Positions 45,805 to 55,066 of a stretch of DNA of 64,000 nucleotides are shown one piece after another. Where the stretch lies: assembly GCA_026392845.1 (NCBI GenBank), contig JAPLBJ010000017.1, forward strand, positions 50,880 through 114,879. The letters are read 5' to 3'. The notes under the pieces were generated by a model. The model searched no databases and was not told the DNA's origin. It saw nothing but the letters and a program-made list of their open reading frames with translations. The translations under genes were made by a program, and so were the position numbers. Origin of the DNA: Actinomycetota bacterium. GTDB lineage: Bacteria > Actinomycetota > Actinomycetes > Nanopelagicales > Nanopelagicaceae. How positions within the stretch are numbered: position 1 is the stretch's first letter; each line of letters starts with the position of its first letter.

Positions 45805-46676
45805 AGCGTAAATCCTGCAGCAACTCCACGGCTCATCACAACCTGGGCCATTCGAATAGATGCTGCATCCACCATTACTTGATCTCGCACAATCACGCCT
45901 TGGCCTTCATAATCTTTGAGTAGAGCAATAGCGCTTTTGAATTCTTCAATGGTGGGTGTAAATACTTTATGACAAAGTTCAATTTGGCTTGGGTGAATCA
46001 ACCATTTACCATCAAATCCCATGCCATAAATTGCTAGCGCACTTCTCTCAAATGTTTCAGGATTCTTGTAATCAACAGTTGGGCCATCGAGTGCTTGAAT
46101 TCCATTGGCGCGAGCAGCAATCAAGATTTGCGCCAATGCATGATTAATCATTACTTGTGTTGATTCGTTGATATGAAGAGTTGGTGCACCAACATCGGCA
46201 AGAAAATCAAGTGGGCCAAATGAAAGAGAAATGACTCGGGGGTGAGCGGCAATGTTATTAACGTTTTGAAGACCTTGCGCAGTTTCAATTTGCGCATCGA
46301 TTGCAATACTTCCAACTGCAATCCCAACGGCCTTTTCGACGGATGCGAGCTCACCATCAATCCAGTCGCAATCATCAAGACTGTTTATCTTTGGAAAGAT
46401 AATGGAATCAATTTCGCGGGCAAGGCCACCAGATAGAAGTGCTAAATCATCGCCAATATAAGAGGTATTGCGAGCATTGACCCGCACGCTAATAAATGGA
46501 GATGAAAAGGCATCTCTCTTCACGCTCTGAGCAAGGAGGTTTCGGGCAGCTGCCTTTGATTGGGGTGCGACGGAATCTTCTAAATCGAAAAAGAGCGAAT
46601 CAACAACGAGGGATTGTGCCTTGGCGATCATCGCCTCTTTATCCCCGGGCACAGAAAGGAGTGAGCGTCGCAGCAT
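45801..46676 (-). CDS. HpcH/HpaI aldolase / CitE-like lyase
   Basis: 291 aa TIM barrel. LRRSLLSVPGDKEAMIAKA, FFDLEDSVAPQSKAAAR, RVNARNT, FPKINSLDD (Lys/metal region), AQIETAQGLQNV and SFGPLDFLADVG are the CitE pattern. Family members cleave (3S)-malyl-, citramalyl- or citryl-type CoA esters. With the CoA-transferase at 42348 it may split a CoA-activated hydroxy-acid to acetyl-CoA plus an oxo acid (inference). Shares CTAA stop overlap with the lipoyl gene. Confidence 0.85.
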   Translation of the reverse strand: MLRRSLLSVPGDKEAMIAKAQSLVVDSLFFDLEDSVAPQSKAAARNLLAQSVKRDAFSSPFISVRVNARNTSYIGDDLALLSGGLAREIDSIIFPKINSLDDCDWIDGELASVEKAVGIAVGSIAIDAQIETAQGLQNVNNIAAHPRVISLSFGPLDFLADVGAPTLHINESTQVMINHALAQILIAARANGIQALDGPTVDYKNPETFERSALAIYGMGFDGKWLIHPSQIELCHKVFTPTIEEFKSAIALLKDYEGQGVIVRDQVMVDAASIRMAQVVMSRGVAAGFTL

Positions 46677-46828
46677 CGTTATTCCTTCCTATTGTGTGAC
46701 AAATAATTGACCTGAGATTGCAACCCTAGTACCCAATAAGAGGTATATAAAGGCGGTGAAGCCGGCAGCCAGTTTCATATACTGAGAATCTCGATTCTTA
46801 TCGTTATCAAATATTTATCAAGAACCTA

Positions 46829-46880
46829 TTGACGCTTGAATCCTATAGGGCTATTTTTACCATTAATTGAAACCATTCAA
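46829..46880 (+). promoter_or_regulatory. Promoter and LacI operator of the rhamnoside importer operon
   Basis: TTGACG (46829) – 17 bp – TATTTT (46852) gives a promoter with its start near 46863. TTGAAACCATTCAA (46867–46880) sits directly downstream. This 14-mer matches the two sites beside LacI 2 (60045 and 60143), so importer and rha operon appear to share one repressor. No gene is seen in the rest of the 246-bp gap. Confidence 0.75.
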
Positions 46881-46922
46881 TCGCGGGTGGTTCTTTTACT
46901 CATCGAAGCAAAAGGAGCAGGG

Positions 46923-48227
46923 ATGAAGATCGTTAGAAATAGTCGCTTAGCTAAAGCGCTGATGTTGGGGTTGCCTGCGGTTCTCGCATCCGCAATGCTC
47001 GCAGCACCAGCACAAGCAGCAACAGAAATTACATTCCAAACTTGGAACTCACAAGTTTCACAAGATCAGTGGAATGCAATGACAGCTGCATTTATGAAGG
47101 CAAACCCAGATATCACAGTCAAGGTTAACTATGTACCTGGTGGTGTTGAGGGTGACGCACTCGTGAAGTCACAACTCGCTTCAGGAACAATGGCAGATGT
47201 TTTCTCATACAACGTCGGTGCGCTTATGCAAGCAATTGACCCAGTAAGAAATCTTGTCAATCTTAAGGGTGAGCCATGGGTGAGTTCTGTGAACTCAGGC
47301 TTTATCCCATCTGCAACAGGTGCTGATGGCGGATTTTACGCTGCACCATTTGGAACAGCTATGGGTGGCGGAATTCTTTACAACAAGCGAATTTACGCAA
47401 AGCTTGGTTTGCAAATTCCTTTGACATGGAAAGAATTCATGGCAAATAATGCAAAGATCAAGAAGGCTGGAATCACTCCAGTTATCTCTTCATGGAAAGA
47501 TTCATGGACAGCACAACTCTTCGTACTCGGTGATCACTTCAACGTAGCGGCTGCAATGCCAGGATTTGAAGATAAGTTCACTGCAAACAAGATTGTTCTT
47601 GCAAAGAATCCATCAACTCTTGCTGGTTTCCAGCACCTTGAAGAAGTCAGAAAAGCTGGCTACTACAACAAGGATGTTGCATCAACAACATTTGCTAAGG
47701 CACTTGAGTACCTAGCACTCGGTAAGGGTGCTCACTACCCAATGCTTTCTGCAGGCATCGACACAATCGTTGCTAACTTCCCAACAAAGGCTGCAGATAT
47801 TGGTTTTATGGCACAACCAGGAACTAATGCAAAGAGCAATGGCGCAACAGTATGGATGCCAGCTGGTGTCTACATTGCAAAGACAACAAAGAATCTAGAA
47901 GCTGCTAAGAAGTTTGTTGCTTGGACAGTTTCAAAGGAATCATTCGTGGTTCAAAATAAGGTTGTACCTCCATCAGGTCCATACTTTATTAAGGGTGCAC
48001 CAGTTTCAGGTAACTTGACTGCTGTATTCACAGACTTGTACAACTATATGCAAGGTAAGGGAACAAGCTATCCAGCTCTCGAGTTCCTTACACCTGTAAA
48101 GGGTCCAAACCTTTCACAGATTTGCGTGGAAATTGGTTCAGGCCAGAAGAATGCACTTCAGGGTGCGCAGTCATACCAGAAGGATCTACAAAAGCAGTCA
48201 CAACAGCTTGGTCTTGCTGGCTGGTAA
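46923..48227 (+). CDS. CUT1 ABC transporter substrate-binding protein (rhamnoside)
   Basis: 434 aa family-1 solute-binding protein. Start ATG 46923 has AAAGGAG right before it; the ORF-track start would run through the operator. Signal peptide MKIVRNSRLAKALMLGLPAVL to AQA, without a lipobox cysteine. The mature part starts TEITFQTWNSQVSQDQW, typical of sugar-binding SBPs. Heads the operon SBP–permease–permease–rhamnosidase, so rhamnose-containing oligosaccharides or glycosides are the likely ligand. Confidence 0.9.
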   Translation: MKIVRNSRLAKALMLGLPAVLASAMLAAPAQAATEITFQTWNSQVSQDQWNAMTAAFMKANPDITVKVNYVPGGVEGDALVKSQLASGTMADVFSYNVGALMQAIDPVRNLVNLKGEPWVSSVNSGFIPSATGADGGFYAAPFGTAMGGGILYNKRIYAKLGLQIPLTWKEFMANNAKIKKAGITPVISSWKDSWTAQLFVLGDHFNVAAAMPGFEDKFTANKIVLAKNPSTLAGFQHLEEVRKAGYYNKDVASTTFAKALEYLALGKGAHYPMLSAGIDTIVANFPTKAADIGFMAQPGTNAKSNGATVWMPAGVYIAKTTKNLEAAKKFVAWTVSKESFVVQNKVVPPSGPYFIKGAPVSGNLTAVFTDLYNYMQGKGTSYPALEFLTPVKGPNLSQICVEIGSGQKNALQGAQSYQKDLQKQSQQLGLAGW

Positions 48228-48243
48228 GTAGTACTTAGTTAGA

Positions 48244-48283
48244 AAAGAGAACCGGCTCGAAGAGATTTGAGCCGGTTCTCTTT
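48244..48283 (+). other. Perfect 15-bp stem-loop between binding protein and permease genes
   Basis: AAAGAGAACCGGCTC pairs perfectly with GAGCCGGTTCTCTTT across a 10-nt loop. Only a short TTT follows, so it is a partial terminator or a 3' mRNA stabiliser. Such elements raise the amount of binding protein over permease in other sugar importer operons. Confidence 0.85.
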
Positions 48284-48324
48284 CACTAATTTCATCCACT
48301 TTTATAAAGATTAAGGAAGTAACA

Positions 48325-49215
48325 ATGAAGAAAAAGAGAATAAAGAGCCCATACGCGAGCTCTTTGTATTGGCCAGGTGGAGTTATTTACATGGTTCTCT
48401 TTTTTATTCCAACAGTTCTCTCATTATTCTTCAGCCTCACACGGTGGACCCTTCAAGATTGGGAATTCATTGGATTTGAAAACTTCACTCTTTATTTTTC
48501 TGAAGAGAACTTACGAATCGGATTTAGAAATACAATAATTTATGCAGTTCTAACCAGTGGACTCAAAGTTATTTTTGCACTCTATCTAGCAAGTTACTTA
48601 TCATCAAAACTTCGCTCAACGGGCTTTATTCGCTCAGTTCTATTCTTCCCAACACTTGTTAGCACAATCGGTGTTGGTATCACTTTCTCAGTTCTCATGA
48701 ACCCATACGAAGGCGTTATCAATGCAGTGCTTAAGTCTGTGGCTGGCTTTTTCGGCAAAACAACTGATGGTCCTGGCTGGCTTATTGACCCAAATCTTTT
48801 ACCAATTGTCTCAATTGCCTTAGTTGATGTGTGGAAAGGTGTTGGTATTGCAACACTTATTTATATTGCCGGAATGGCTGCGATTCCTCGAGATTATTAC
48901 GAAGCATCCTCAATAGATGGCGCAAGCACGCGTCAACAGTTTTATCAGGTAACCATTCCACTCGTACGACCTGCAATGTTTTCGGTCATCATTCTTTCAT
49001 TCGTCGGAGGCCTTCGATCATTCGACTTGATTTGGGCAATGACTGGTGGAGGCCCTGGCTTTATTTCTGATGTGCTTGCCTCTATCAATTACAAGCAATA
49101 CACATCAGGGTATTACGGACTTTCAACAGCTGGAAACGTAATCCTCTTTGTTCTCGTTTCAATTCTGGTATTCCCACTCTCTAGATACCTCAATAAGAAA
49201 GAGGTGGTGATGTGA
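48325..49215 (+). CDS. CUT1 ABC transporter permease (MalF type)
   Basis: 296 aa with six membrane helices. The EAA loop EASSIDGASTRQQFYQVTIPLVRPA near residue 195 binds the ATPase. RBS AAGGAAG precedes the ATG. Its stop overlaps the start of the second permease. Confidence 0.93.
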   Translation: MKKKRIKSPYASSLYWPGGVIYMVLFFIPTVLSLFFSLTRWTLQDWEFIGFENFTLYFSEENLRIGFRNTIIYAVLTSGLKVIFALYLASYLSSKLRSTGFIRSVLFFPTLVSTIGVGITFSVLMNPYEGVINAVLKSVAGFFGKTTDGPGWLIDPNLLPIVSIALVDVWKGVGIATLIYIAGMAAIPRDYYEASSIDGASTRQQFYQVTIPLVRPAMFSVIILSFVGGLRSFDLIWAMTGGGPGFISDVLASINYKQYTSGYYGLSTAGNVILFVLVSILVFPLSRYLNKKEVVM

Positions 49216-50072
49216 TGTTCACACGTGATAAAGGGTTGAAATCAAAGACTAAATATCGCAGTATTTGGGCAGATATCATCGGCGTAGTAGTGACAATTAT
49301 TGTCTTTATCTTGCCCTTTTATTTCCTCGTAGTAAATGCAGCAAAGAGTCAAGAAGAATCCTTCCGTCTCAACATGTCTCCTCCTGAGAAATGGCTTTTA
49401 TTTCAAAACATTGCAAAAGTAGTCTCTGATTACGATTGGCATGTTCTCAATGCGACAAAAAACTCATTGATCTTGACTTTGTTATCTGTCTTCTTTTTGA
49501 TTATTATCAGTGGGATGACCGGCTTTGTCATGCATCGCAAGCGCAACAAAGCAAGCGCTATAGCTAATTTCTTAGTACTTACAGCTCTCGTTATTCCACC
49601 CGCAATTGTTCCAACAATTTGGGTATTACAACGCATTCACCTCTACAAGACTTTGGCTGGGATGATTGCAATTGAAGTTGCTTACGGTTTGGCCTTTGCC
49701 ATTCTCATTTTCCGAAACTTTATTGGCACAATTCCTAAAGAAATCGATGAAGCTGCAATTGTTGATGGCTGCACAGGTTGGAATCTCTATTTCCGAATTA
49801 TCTTCCCACTTCTAAAACCTGTCTCAATCACGATCGGAATCATCTCAACAGCAGCAGTATTCAATGACTTTACGAACCCGCTCTACTACCTACCTGGTGA
49901 TGAAAACGCGACACTGCAGCAGACTTTGTTTGCCTATGTAAGCCGCTATTCAACACAGTACAACTTATTGTTCGCAGACATTCTCTACATCACCGCATTT
50001 CCATTGCTGGCATTCATTTTCTTCAACAAGAGAATTGTTTCCGGTATGACCGCAGGATCTATCAAAGGATAA
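49215..50072 (+). CDS. CUT1 ABC transporter permease (MalG type)
   Basis: 285 aa with six helices; the EAA loop is EIDEAAIVDGCTGWNLYFRIIFPLLKP. I choose ATG 49215 because GAGGTGG lies 7 bp upstream and the ATG overlaps the previous stop as TGATG; GTG 49212 is the alternative. No ATPase gene follows; as in many actinobacteria a shared MsiK/UgpC-type ATPase probably energises it from another locus. Confidence 0.92.
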   Translation: MFTRDKGLKSKTKYRSIWADIIGVVVTIIVFILPFYFLVVNAAKSQEESFRLNMSPPEKWLLFQNIAKVVSDYDWHVLNATKNSLILTLLSVFFLIIISGMTGFVMHRKRNKASAIANFLVLTALVIPPAIVPTIWVLQRIHLYKTLAGMIAIEVAYGLAFAILIFRNFIGTIPKEIDEAAIVDGCTGWNLYFRIIFPLLKPVSITIGIISTAAVFNDFTNPLYYLPGDENATLQQTLFAYVSRYSTQYNLLFADILYITAFPLLAFIFFNKRIVSGMTAGSIKG

Positions 50073-50074
50073 TC

Positions 50075-52669
50075 ATGAGCACAGTTGGAAACATTCGAAT
50101 CGGTCGCAGCGCAGACACTTTAGTCGTTGCTCAATCGCGCCCCGTAATCTCGTGGCAAATTCTTGGAGGAGGAAATGACCTTCGCCAAGATGCATATGAG
50201 ATTGAAGTGGCAAGTGATGCGGCGTTTTCAAAGAACGTTGTTACAAGTGGCCACGTTAAATCTTCATCTGTTACCCAAGCCCAATGGCCAGATACTGCGC
50301 TCAAAAGCCGCGAAATTCGCTATGTTCGCGTAAAGGCACAGATCAATGGAACATGGAGTGCATGGAGTGCGGTAGCAACGGCTGAAGCACCACTTTTTGC
50401 AAACAAAGAATGGACTAGCAAGCCAATTGCATTGCCTAATGATCCTGGGAAAAAAGGCAAAGCCCCTTCTGCGATATTCCGTAAAGAATTTGATTTAGCA
50501 TCAACTGGCGTTCGTACCCGTCTTTATGTAACCGCGCAGGGCCTTTTTGATATTCAAATAAATGGCAAGGCTGTTAGTGATGAACTATTAAATCCTGCAT
50601 GGACTTCATATAAGCAACGCATTGCATTTCGCACCTTTGATGTATCTAGCCTTCTAACAAAGGGCAAGAATGTTATTTCTATGGTCATTGCTGACGGTTG
50701 GTACCGTGGTCAATTGACTTGGGAGCAATACAGAAATGTTTTCGGTGAAGTCGCTGCCGCTCAATGCCAACTTGAAATTCATGAATCAAATGGATCAATT
50801 ACAAAAATTGGTACAGATGACTCTTGGAAAGTTAGCACCGGAGAGATCCAAAGCGCAGATATCTATGATGGTGTAACAATTGATTTCAACAAAGAACAAA
50901 AAGGTTGGCGCCAAGCTGGCTTTGATGACTCGAAGTGGGGCAAAGTAGAAGTTTGCCCAGTTATCCGCGCAAAGCTTTTCCCAATGACAAGTCCACCGGT
51001 GCGCGTTACAGAATCAATAAAGGCGATCTCTGAGACAAAGACTTCACGCGGATCTGTTATTTATGATTTTGGACAAAATATGGCTGGCCTTGTGCGTATC
51101 AAAGTAAAAGGTAAAGCTGGCGATAAAGTGACAATTACTCATGCTGAAGTTCTCAAGGAAGGCGAGCTTCACCGCGCGCTCCTTCGTACAGCTAAAGCTG
51201 AAGATAATTACACACTCGCTGATTCAAATGAAATAGAGATTTCACCTCTATTTACATTCCACGGATTTAGATTTGCAGAGATCACAACAAGTGCTCAAAT
51301 CACAAGTGTTATCGCTGATGCGATTCACTCTGATGTTGCGCGTATTGGTCACTTTGAAACTTCTAACCCATTACTCAATAAATTGCACTCAAATACGATG
51401 TGGTCTCAGCGTGGAAACTTCGTTTCTGTGCCAACAGATTGCCCACAGCGCGACGAACGTCTTGGTTGGACTGGAGATGCGCAAGCATTTGCGCCAACAG
51501 CATCAACAATTCACGACTGTGAAAACTTCTTATCCAGTTGGTTAGTAGATCTTGAACTCGATCAACAACCAGATGGCGGAGTTACAAACTTCAGCCCTGA
51601 TATTCCTGTTGAACCAGGCGGAATGCATGCGAACTCTGTTGACTTCTATGGAGGTCGCGCGGGTTGGGGAGATGCAGCAACGATTGTTCCTTGGGCTCTC
51701 TATGAAGCGTATGGAGATGTTCAAACACTTCGCGATCAATATAACTCAATGGTTCGCTGGGTTGATTACTTAGAGAGCAAGTGTGCTGCAGATGGACTTA
51801 TCCCTGAAGGCGAATTTGAATTTGGTGATTGGCTAGATCCAGATGCACCAGCAGATAAGCCTTGGGCTGCCAAGTGCAACAGCACATATATTTCAAATTC
51901 TTTCTATTCATTTAGTTCACTTCTGCTTTCAAAGGCAGCAGATGTGCTTGGAAAATCTGATGATGCAAAGCATTACAAGGCTATTGCGGATCAAGTTGCT
52001 AAGTCAGCATGGGCAAAATGGAGCAAAGAAGTCTCTGAAACTGCGACAGGTTGCGCAATTGCTATTGAACTTGAAATTGCACCAGTTGCAGAGCGCACTG
52101 CCGTAGCAAGTAAGTTGGCAGCACTAGTTGATAAGGTCAATGGCAAGATTTCAACAGGATTCCTTGGAACTCCACTTGTTATGCCAGCACTTTCTAAGTA
52201 TGGACATCTAGATTCTGCATACAAGCTACTTCTCAATGAAGAAGTTCCAGGATGGTTGTATCAAATCAATAACGGTGCAACATCAATGTGGGAGCGCTGG
52301 GATGCAATCTTGCCTGACGGTTCATTCCAATCTGGCGATCTTGAAAATGCTGGTAACAGCATGATCTCGTTCAACCACTACGCATATGGCGCTGTTACAA
52401 CATGGATGTATCGAAACGTTGCTGGTATTTCACCAATGATTGAAAAGCCAGGATACGAAGAGATTCTCTTTGCGCCAACACCTCATGCATCACTTACATG
52501 GGCAAAAGCAAGCGTAGAAACACGCTATGGCACCGCTGCAATCGATTGGAAGAAGGATGGAAATTCCTATTCAGGAACCATCACAATTCCAGCAGGTTCA
52601 ATTGGCTGGTTTGAAACAAAAGGAAAGCGCACCCGATTTGGTTCAGGTACGCATTCCATTTCTTTCTAA
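50075..52669 (+). CDS. Alpha-L-rhamnosidase (GH78)
   Basis: 864 aa. N-terminal fibronectin-like domain (RPVISWQILGGG...DAYEIEVASD), then the two GH78 β-domains (PAWTSYKQRIAFRTFDV; ADGWYRGQLTW), and the (α/α)6 catalytic domain. The acid motif DCPQRDERLGWTGD and the base region NNGATSMWERWD are both complete. C-terminal β-domain at about 780–864. No signal peptide, so rhamnosides are cleaved after import. It is 2 bp behind the permease and shares its operon. Confidence 0.95.
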   Translation: MSTVGNIRIGRSADTLVVAQSRPVISWQILGGGNDLRQDAYEIEVASDAAFSKNVVTSGHVKSSSVTQAQWPDTALKSREIRYVRVKAQINGTWSAWSAVATAEAPLFANKEWTSKPIALPNDPGKKGKAPSAIFRKEFDLASTGVRTRLYVTAQGLFDIQINGKAVSDELLNPAWTSYKQRIAFRTFDVSSLLTKGKNVISMVIADGWYRGQLTWEQYRNVFGEVAAAQCQLEIHESNGSITKIGTDDSWKVSTGEIQSADIYDGVTIDFNKEQKGWRQAGFDDSKWGKVEVCPVIRAKLFPMTSPPVRVTESIKAISETKTSRGSVIYDFGQNMAGLVRIKVKGKAGDKVTITHAEVLKEGELHRALLRTAKAEDNYTLADSNEIEISPLFTFHGFRFAEITTSAQITSVIADAIHSDVARIGHFETSNPLLNKLHSNTMWSQRGNFVSVPTDCPQRDERLGWTGDAQAFAPTASTIHDCENFLSSWLVDLELDQQPDGGVTNFSPDIPVEPGGMHANSVDFYGGRAGWGDAATIVPWALYEAYGDVQTLRDQYNSMVRWVDYLESKCAADGLIPEGEFEFGDWLDPDAPADKPWAAKCNSTYISNSFYSFSSLLLSKAADVLGKSDDAKHYKAIADQVAKSAWAKWSKEVSETATGCAIAIELEIAPVAERTAVASKLAALVDKVNGKISTGFLGTPLVMPALSKYGHLDSAYKLLLNEEVPGWLYQINNGATSMWERWDAILPDGSFQSGDLENAGNSMISFNHYAYGAVTTWMYRNVAGISPMIEKPGYEEILFAPTPHASLTWAKASVETRYGTAAIDWKKDGNSYSGTITIPAGSIGWFETKGKRTRFGSGTHSISF

Positions 52670-55036
52670 TTAGCAAGTAAAGGTATTTGTTCCAACCTTA
52701 ATTACATGCTCGCTGCCATCAGGCAATATCGCTTTGCCTGATGTTCCTTGCGGCGCAGTTACATTCAATGTAAATGCCTTGCCGGCTAACTTCCATTCAA
52801 CTGAAATCTCACCATATTTTGTAATGTGGCGCGTATTTACATGTGTGATATCAGTATGCATTTTAGGCTGCACAACAAACTCTTGATAGGCAGGTTTTGT
52901 TGCAACAAGGCCTGCAATGTATCGATGCAAGAAGGAAATAACTGCGCCTTTGCTGTAGTGATTCAAAGATGCAAAAGCTTTACCATCTTTATCAATACCT
53001 TCCCATAATTCCCAGACAGTCGTTGCTCCACGGTTGCGCATCGCAAGCCATGATGGTGGCGTATCTTGGAAAAGTAATTCAAATGCCAGATCAAGGTGAC
53101 CATTATCTGCAAGGACTGGCAAAAGGTATGGAGTCGTAAGAAAACCAGTACCTAAATGTGTTCCAGCGGCTCGTACTAGTTCCACGAGCCGATTCACAAA
53201 CTTGGCATGAAGTTCATCTGGCGCCAAACCAAAATCTAGCGCTCGAACATAATGTGCTTGAGTATCAGGATTGAGTAATCCATCAGATGTAATAAACTCT
53301 TTCTGCCATGCATTCTTTGTATTCTCGGCAACTTTTCGGTAGTGCTCTAATACAGATTCTGGTTTACCAAGAATTTTTCCAGCAATAACCATCTGCTTGG
53401 CAGAGCGATGTAAGTACGGTGTTGCAACATCTGAACGATCTGCAGTCAGTAGAACACCAAAATCTGTTGTATCAACACCTGGTTCTAACCATTCACCCCA
53501 GTGGTAAGGGGTGTCCCATAAAAATTCTTCGTGAGGCGCTGCTACGGGACGCAATTTTTCACGCTCTGGGTGACGTTGAGTTTTCGAGCGATGTAGGCCG
53601 AAATTTATCCACTTTTCAGCTGCATCGAAGCACTCTTCCAGAGCCCGGGTATCTCCATATTCTTCATACATTGCAAGTGGAACAGCGATAATCGCATCGC
53701 CCCAACCGGCAGATGCATTGATATGCGCCATTGGTCCCTTGAAAGATCCCGTGAAATCAGGTGGTGCAATATTTGGAACGGCGCCATCTTCGCGCTGACC
53801 AACTACAACATCGGCCAACCATTTACGTGAGAAATCATTGACATCAAAAAGATATGCAGCAGTTGGTGCAAAAATCTGCCAATCCCCCGTCCAACCAGCA
53901 CGTTCACGTGTTGGGCAATCTGTTGGAACATCACACATATTGTCGCGAAGTGACCACACGGTTGCTTCATGCAACCAATTCAGGCGTGCATCATTGGATT
54001 CAAACCAGCCAGTTTTCTTTAAATCACTGTGAACAACTATTCCAACAATATCCTTTGTAGTGAGATCTTTTGGATGGCCAACGATGCTAATAAATTGAAA
54101 GCCATGGGTTGTAAATTGTGGTTCGAATATATCTTCAGGTGTTCCAGCCGAAATAACACGATCTATTTGACCAGCCTCTTGTCGACCAAATCCAGGTAAT
54201 TCTAGAATCAAGTGCTCGAGTGTTACATCACCAGTTGAATCTAGAACCTCGCCATGGATTAATGTAATTTCTGTTCCTGCTGGACCAAGATCTAGTAAAC
54301 GCATCCAACCATTTATATTTTGACCAAGATCAACAACTTGTACATCTTTAGAAATTCTCTTTACCGAGACAGGAACTATCTCTTCAGTACGACGAACAGG
54401 TGGAGCAAATTGAGAAACAAGGACGGCATCGACAGAGATTTCTTCTGGATGCACCCACGTCGAATCATCAAAACCTGCTTTGTAAGTTGCAGCATTGATC
54501 AACCGACGATCTTCATTCTGTCCAAGAATTAGGTCTCCAGATGTTATATGCGACCTACCCACGCGCCAATTCTTATTCGTTCCAATAATCTCAGTACTTC
54601 CATCATCGTAAGTAATCTCTAATTGGGCTAAAGCAGCAACATGAGTTCCAAAGTTATTTGGCTGCTTAAAAGCTCCCATTACTGAGCGAAACCAACCATC
54701 TCCAAGGAGAATTACGATTGCATTCTTGTCTACAAGGTTTGTAATAGCGAATGTTTGTACCGCAATTTGAACACCGTAATCCGTCGAACCAGGTGTGAGC
54801 TCTTCATCGCCAATCTTTACGCCATTGATAAAGAGTTGATATTGACCTTGTGCGGTAGCACGAATTCGCGCACTTTTTACTTTCTTGCCACATGAAAATT
54901 CAAATCGGATTTGATAGACGGGTCTTTCTCCCGGTTGTGGGACTTCACTTTCGGCAACTTTTATCCAGCGAGCAGATAATTCGTTTGGTGTGAAAGCTAA
55001 TGAATATGGCGAATGTGCATGCAATGTTTGGCTCAT
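52670..55036 (-). CDS. Alpha-L-rhamnosidase (GH78), second complete copy
   Basis: 788 aa. Domain order as in the neighbour but without the fibronectin-like N terminus. The motif is DCPTRERAGWTGD, and the base region NRGATTVWELWEG. No signal peptide. Last gene of the rhaM–rhaI–rhaD–rhaB operon. It meets the + strand rhamnosidase tail to tail with no base between the stops. The different acid motif suggests a different linkage or aglycone. Confidence 0.94.
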   Translation of the reverse strand: MSQTLHAHSPYSLAFTPNELSARWIKVAESEVPQPGERPVYQIRFEFSCGKKVKSARIRATAQGQYQLFINGVKIGDEELTPGSTDYGVQIAVQTFAITNLVDKNAIVILLGDGWFRSVMGAFKQPNNFGTHVAALAQLEITYDDGSTEIIGTNKNWRVGRSHITSGDLILGQNEDRRLINAATYKAGFDDSTWVHPEEISVDAVLVSQFAPPVRRTEEIVPVSVKRISKDVQVVDLGQNINGWMRLLDLGPAGTEITLIHGEVLDSTGDVTLEHLILELPGFGRQEAGQIDRVISAGTPEDIFEPQFTTHGFQFISIVGHPKDLTTKDIVGIVVHSDLKKTGWFESNDARLNWLHEATVWSLRDNMCDVPTDCPTRERAGWTGDWQIFAPTAAYLFDVNDFSRKWLADVVVGQREDGAVPNIAPPDFTGSFKGPMAHINASAGWGDAIIAVPLAMYEEYGDTRALEECFDAAEKWINFGLHRSKTQRHPEREKLRPVAAPHEEFLWDTPYHWGEWLEPGVDTTDFGVLLTADRSDVATPYLHRSAKQMVIAGKILGKPESVLEHYRKVAENTKNAWQKEFITSDGLLNPDTQAHYVRALDFGLAPDELHAKFVNRLVELVRAAGTHLGTGFLTTPYLLPVLADNGHLDLAFELLFQDTPPSWLAMRNRGATTVWELWEGIDKDGKAFASLNHYSKGAVISFLHRYIAGLVATKPAYQEFVVQPKMHTDITHVNTRHITKYGEISVEWKLAGKAFTLNVTAPQGTSGKAILPDGSEHVIKVGTNTFTC

Positions 55037-55058
55037 ACCTAAGAATAATTCCTTAGGT
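55037..55058 (-). other. Hairpin over the translation start region of the second rhamnosidase
   Basis: Read on the − strand, ACCTAAG-GAATTATT-CTTAGGT is a 7-bp inverted repeat directly before the ATG. It overlaps AAGGA, the only ribosome-site-like sequence there, so it could tune translation of the last operon gene. Confidence 0.45.
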
Positions 55059-55066
55059 AAATAAGG

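Noticed and set aside
46836-46922. ORF-track start of the CUT1 binding protein at 46836
   Set aside because: It would translate through the operator and hide the signal peptide; ATG 46923 has a strong ribosome site and a normal signal sequence.
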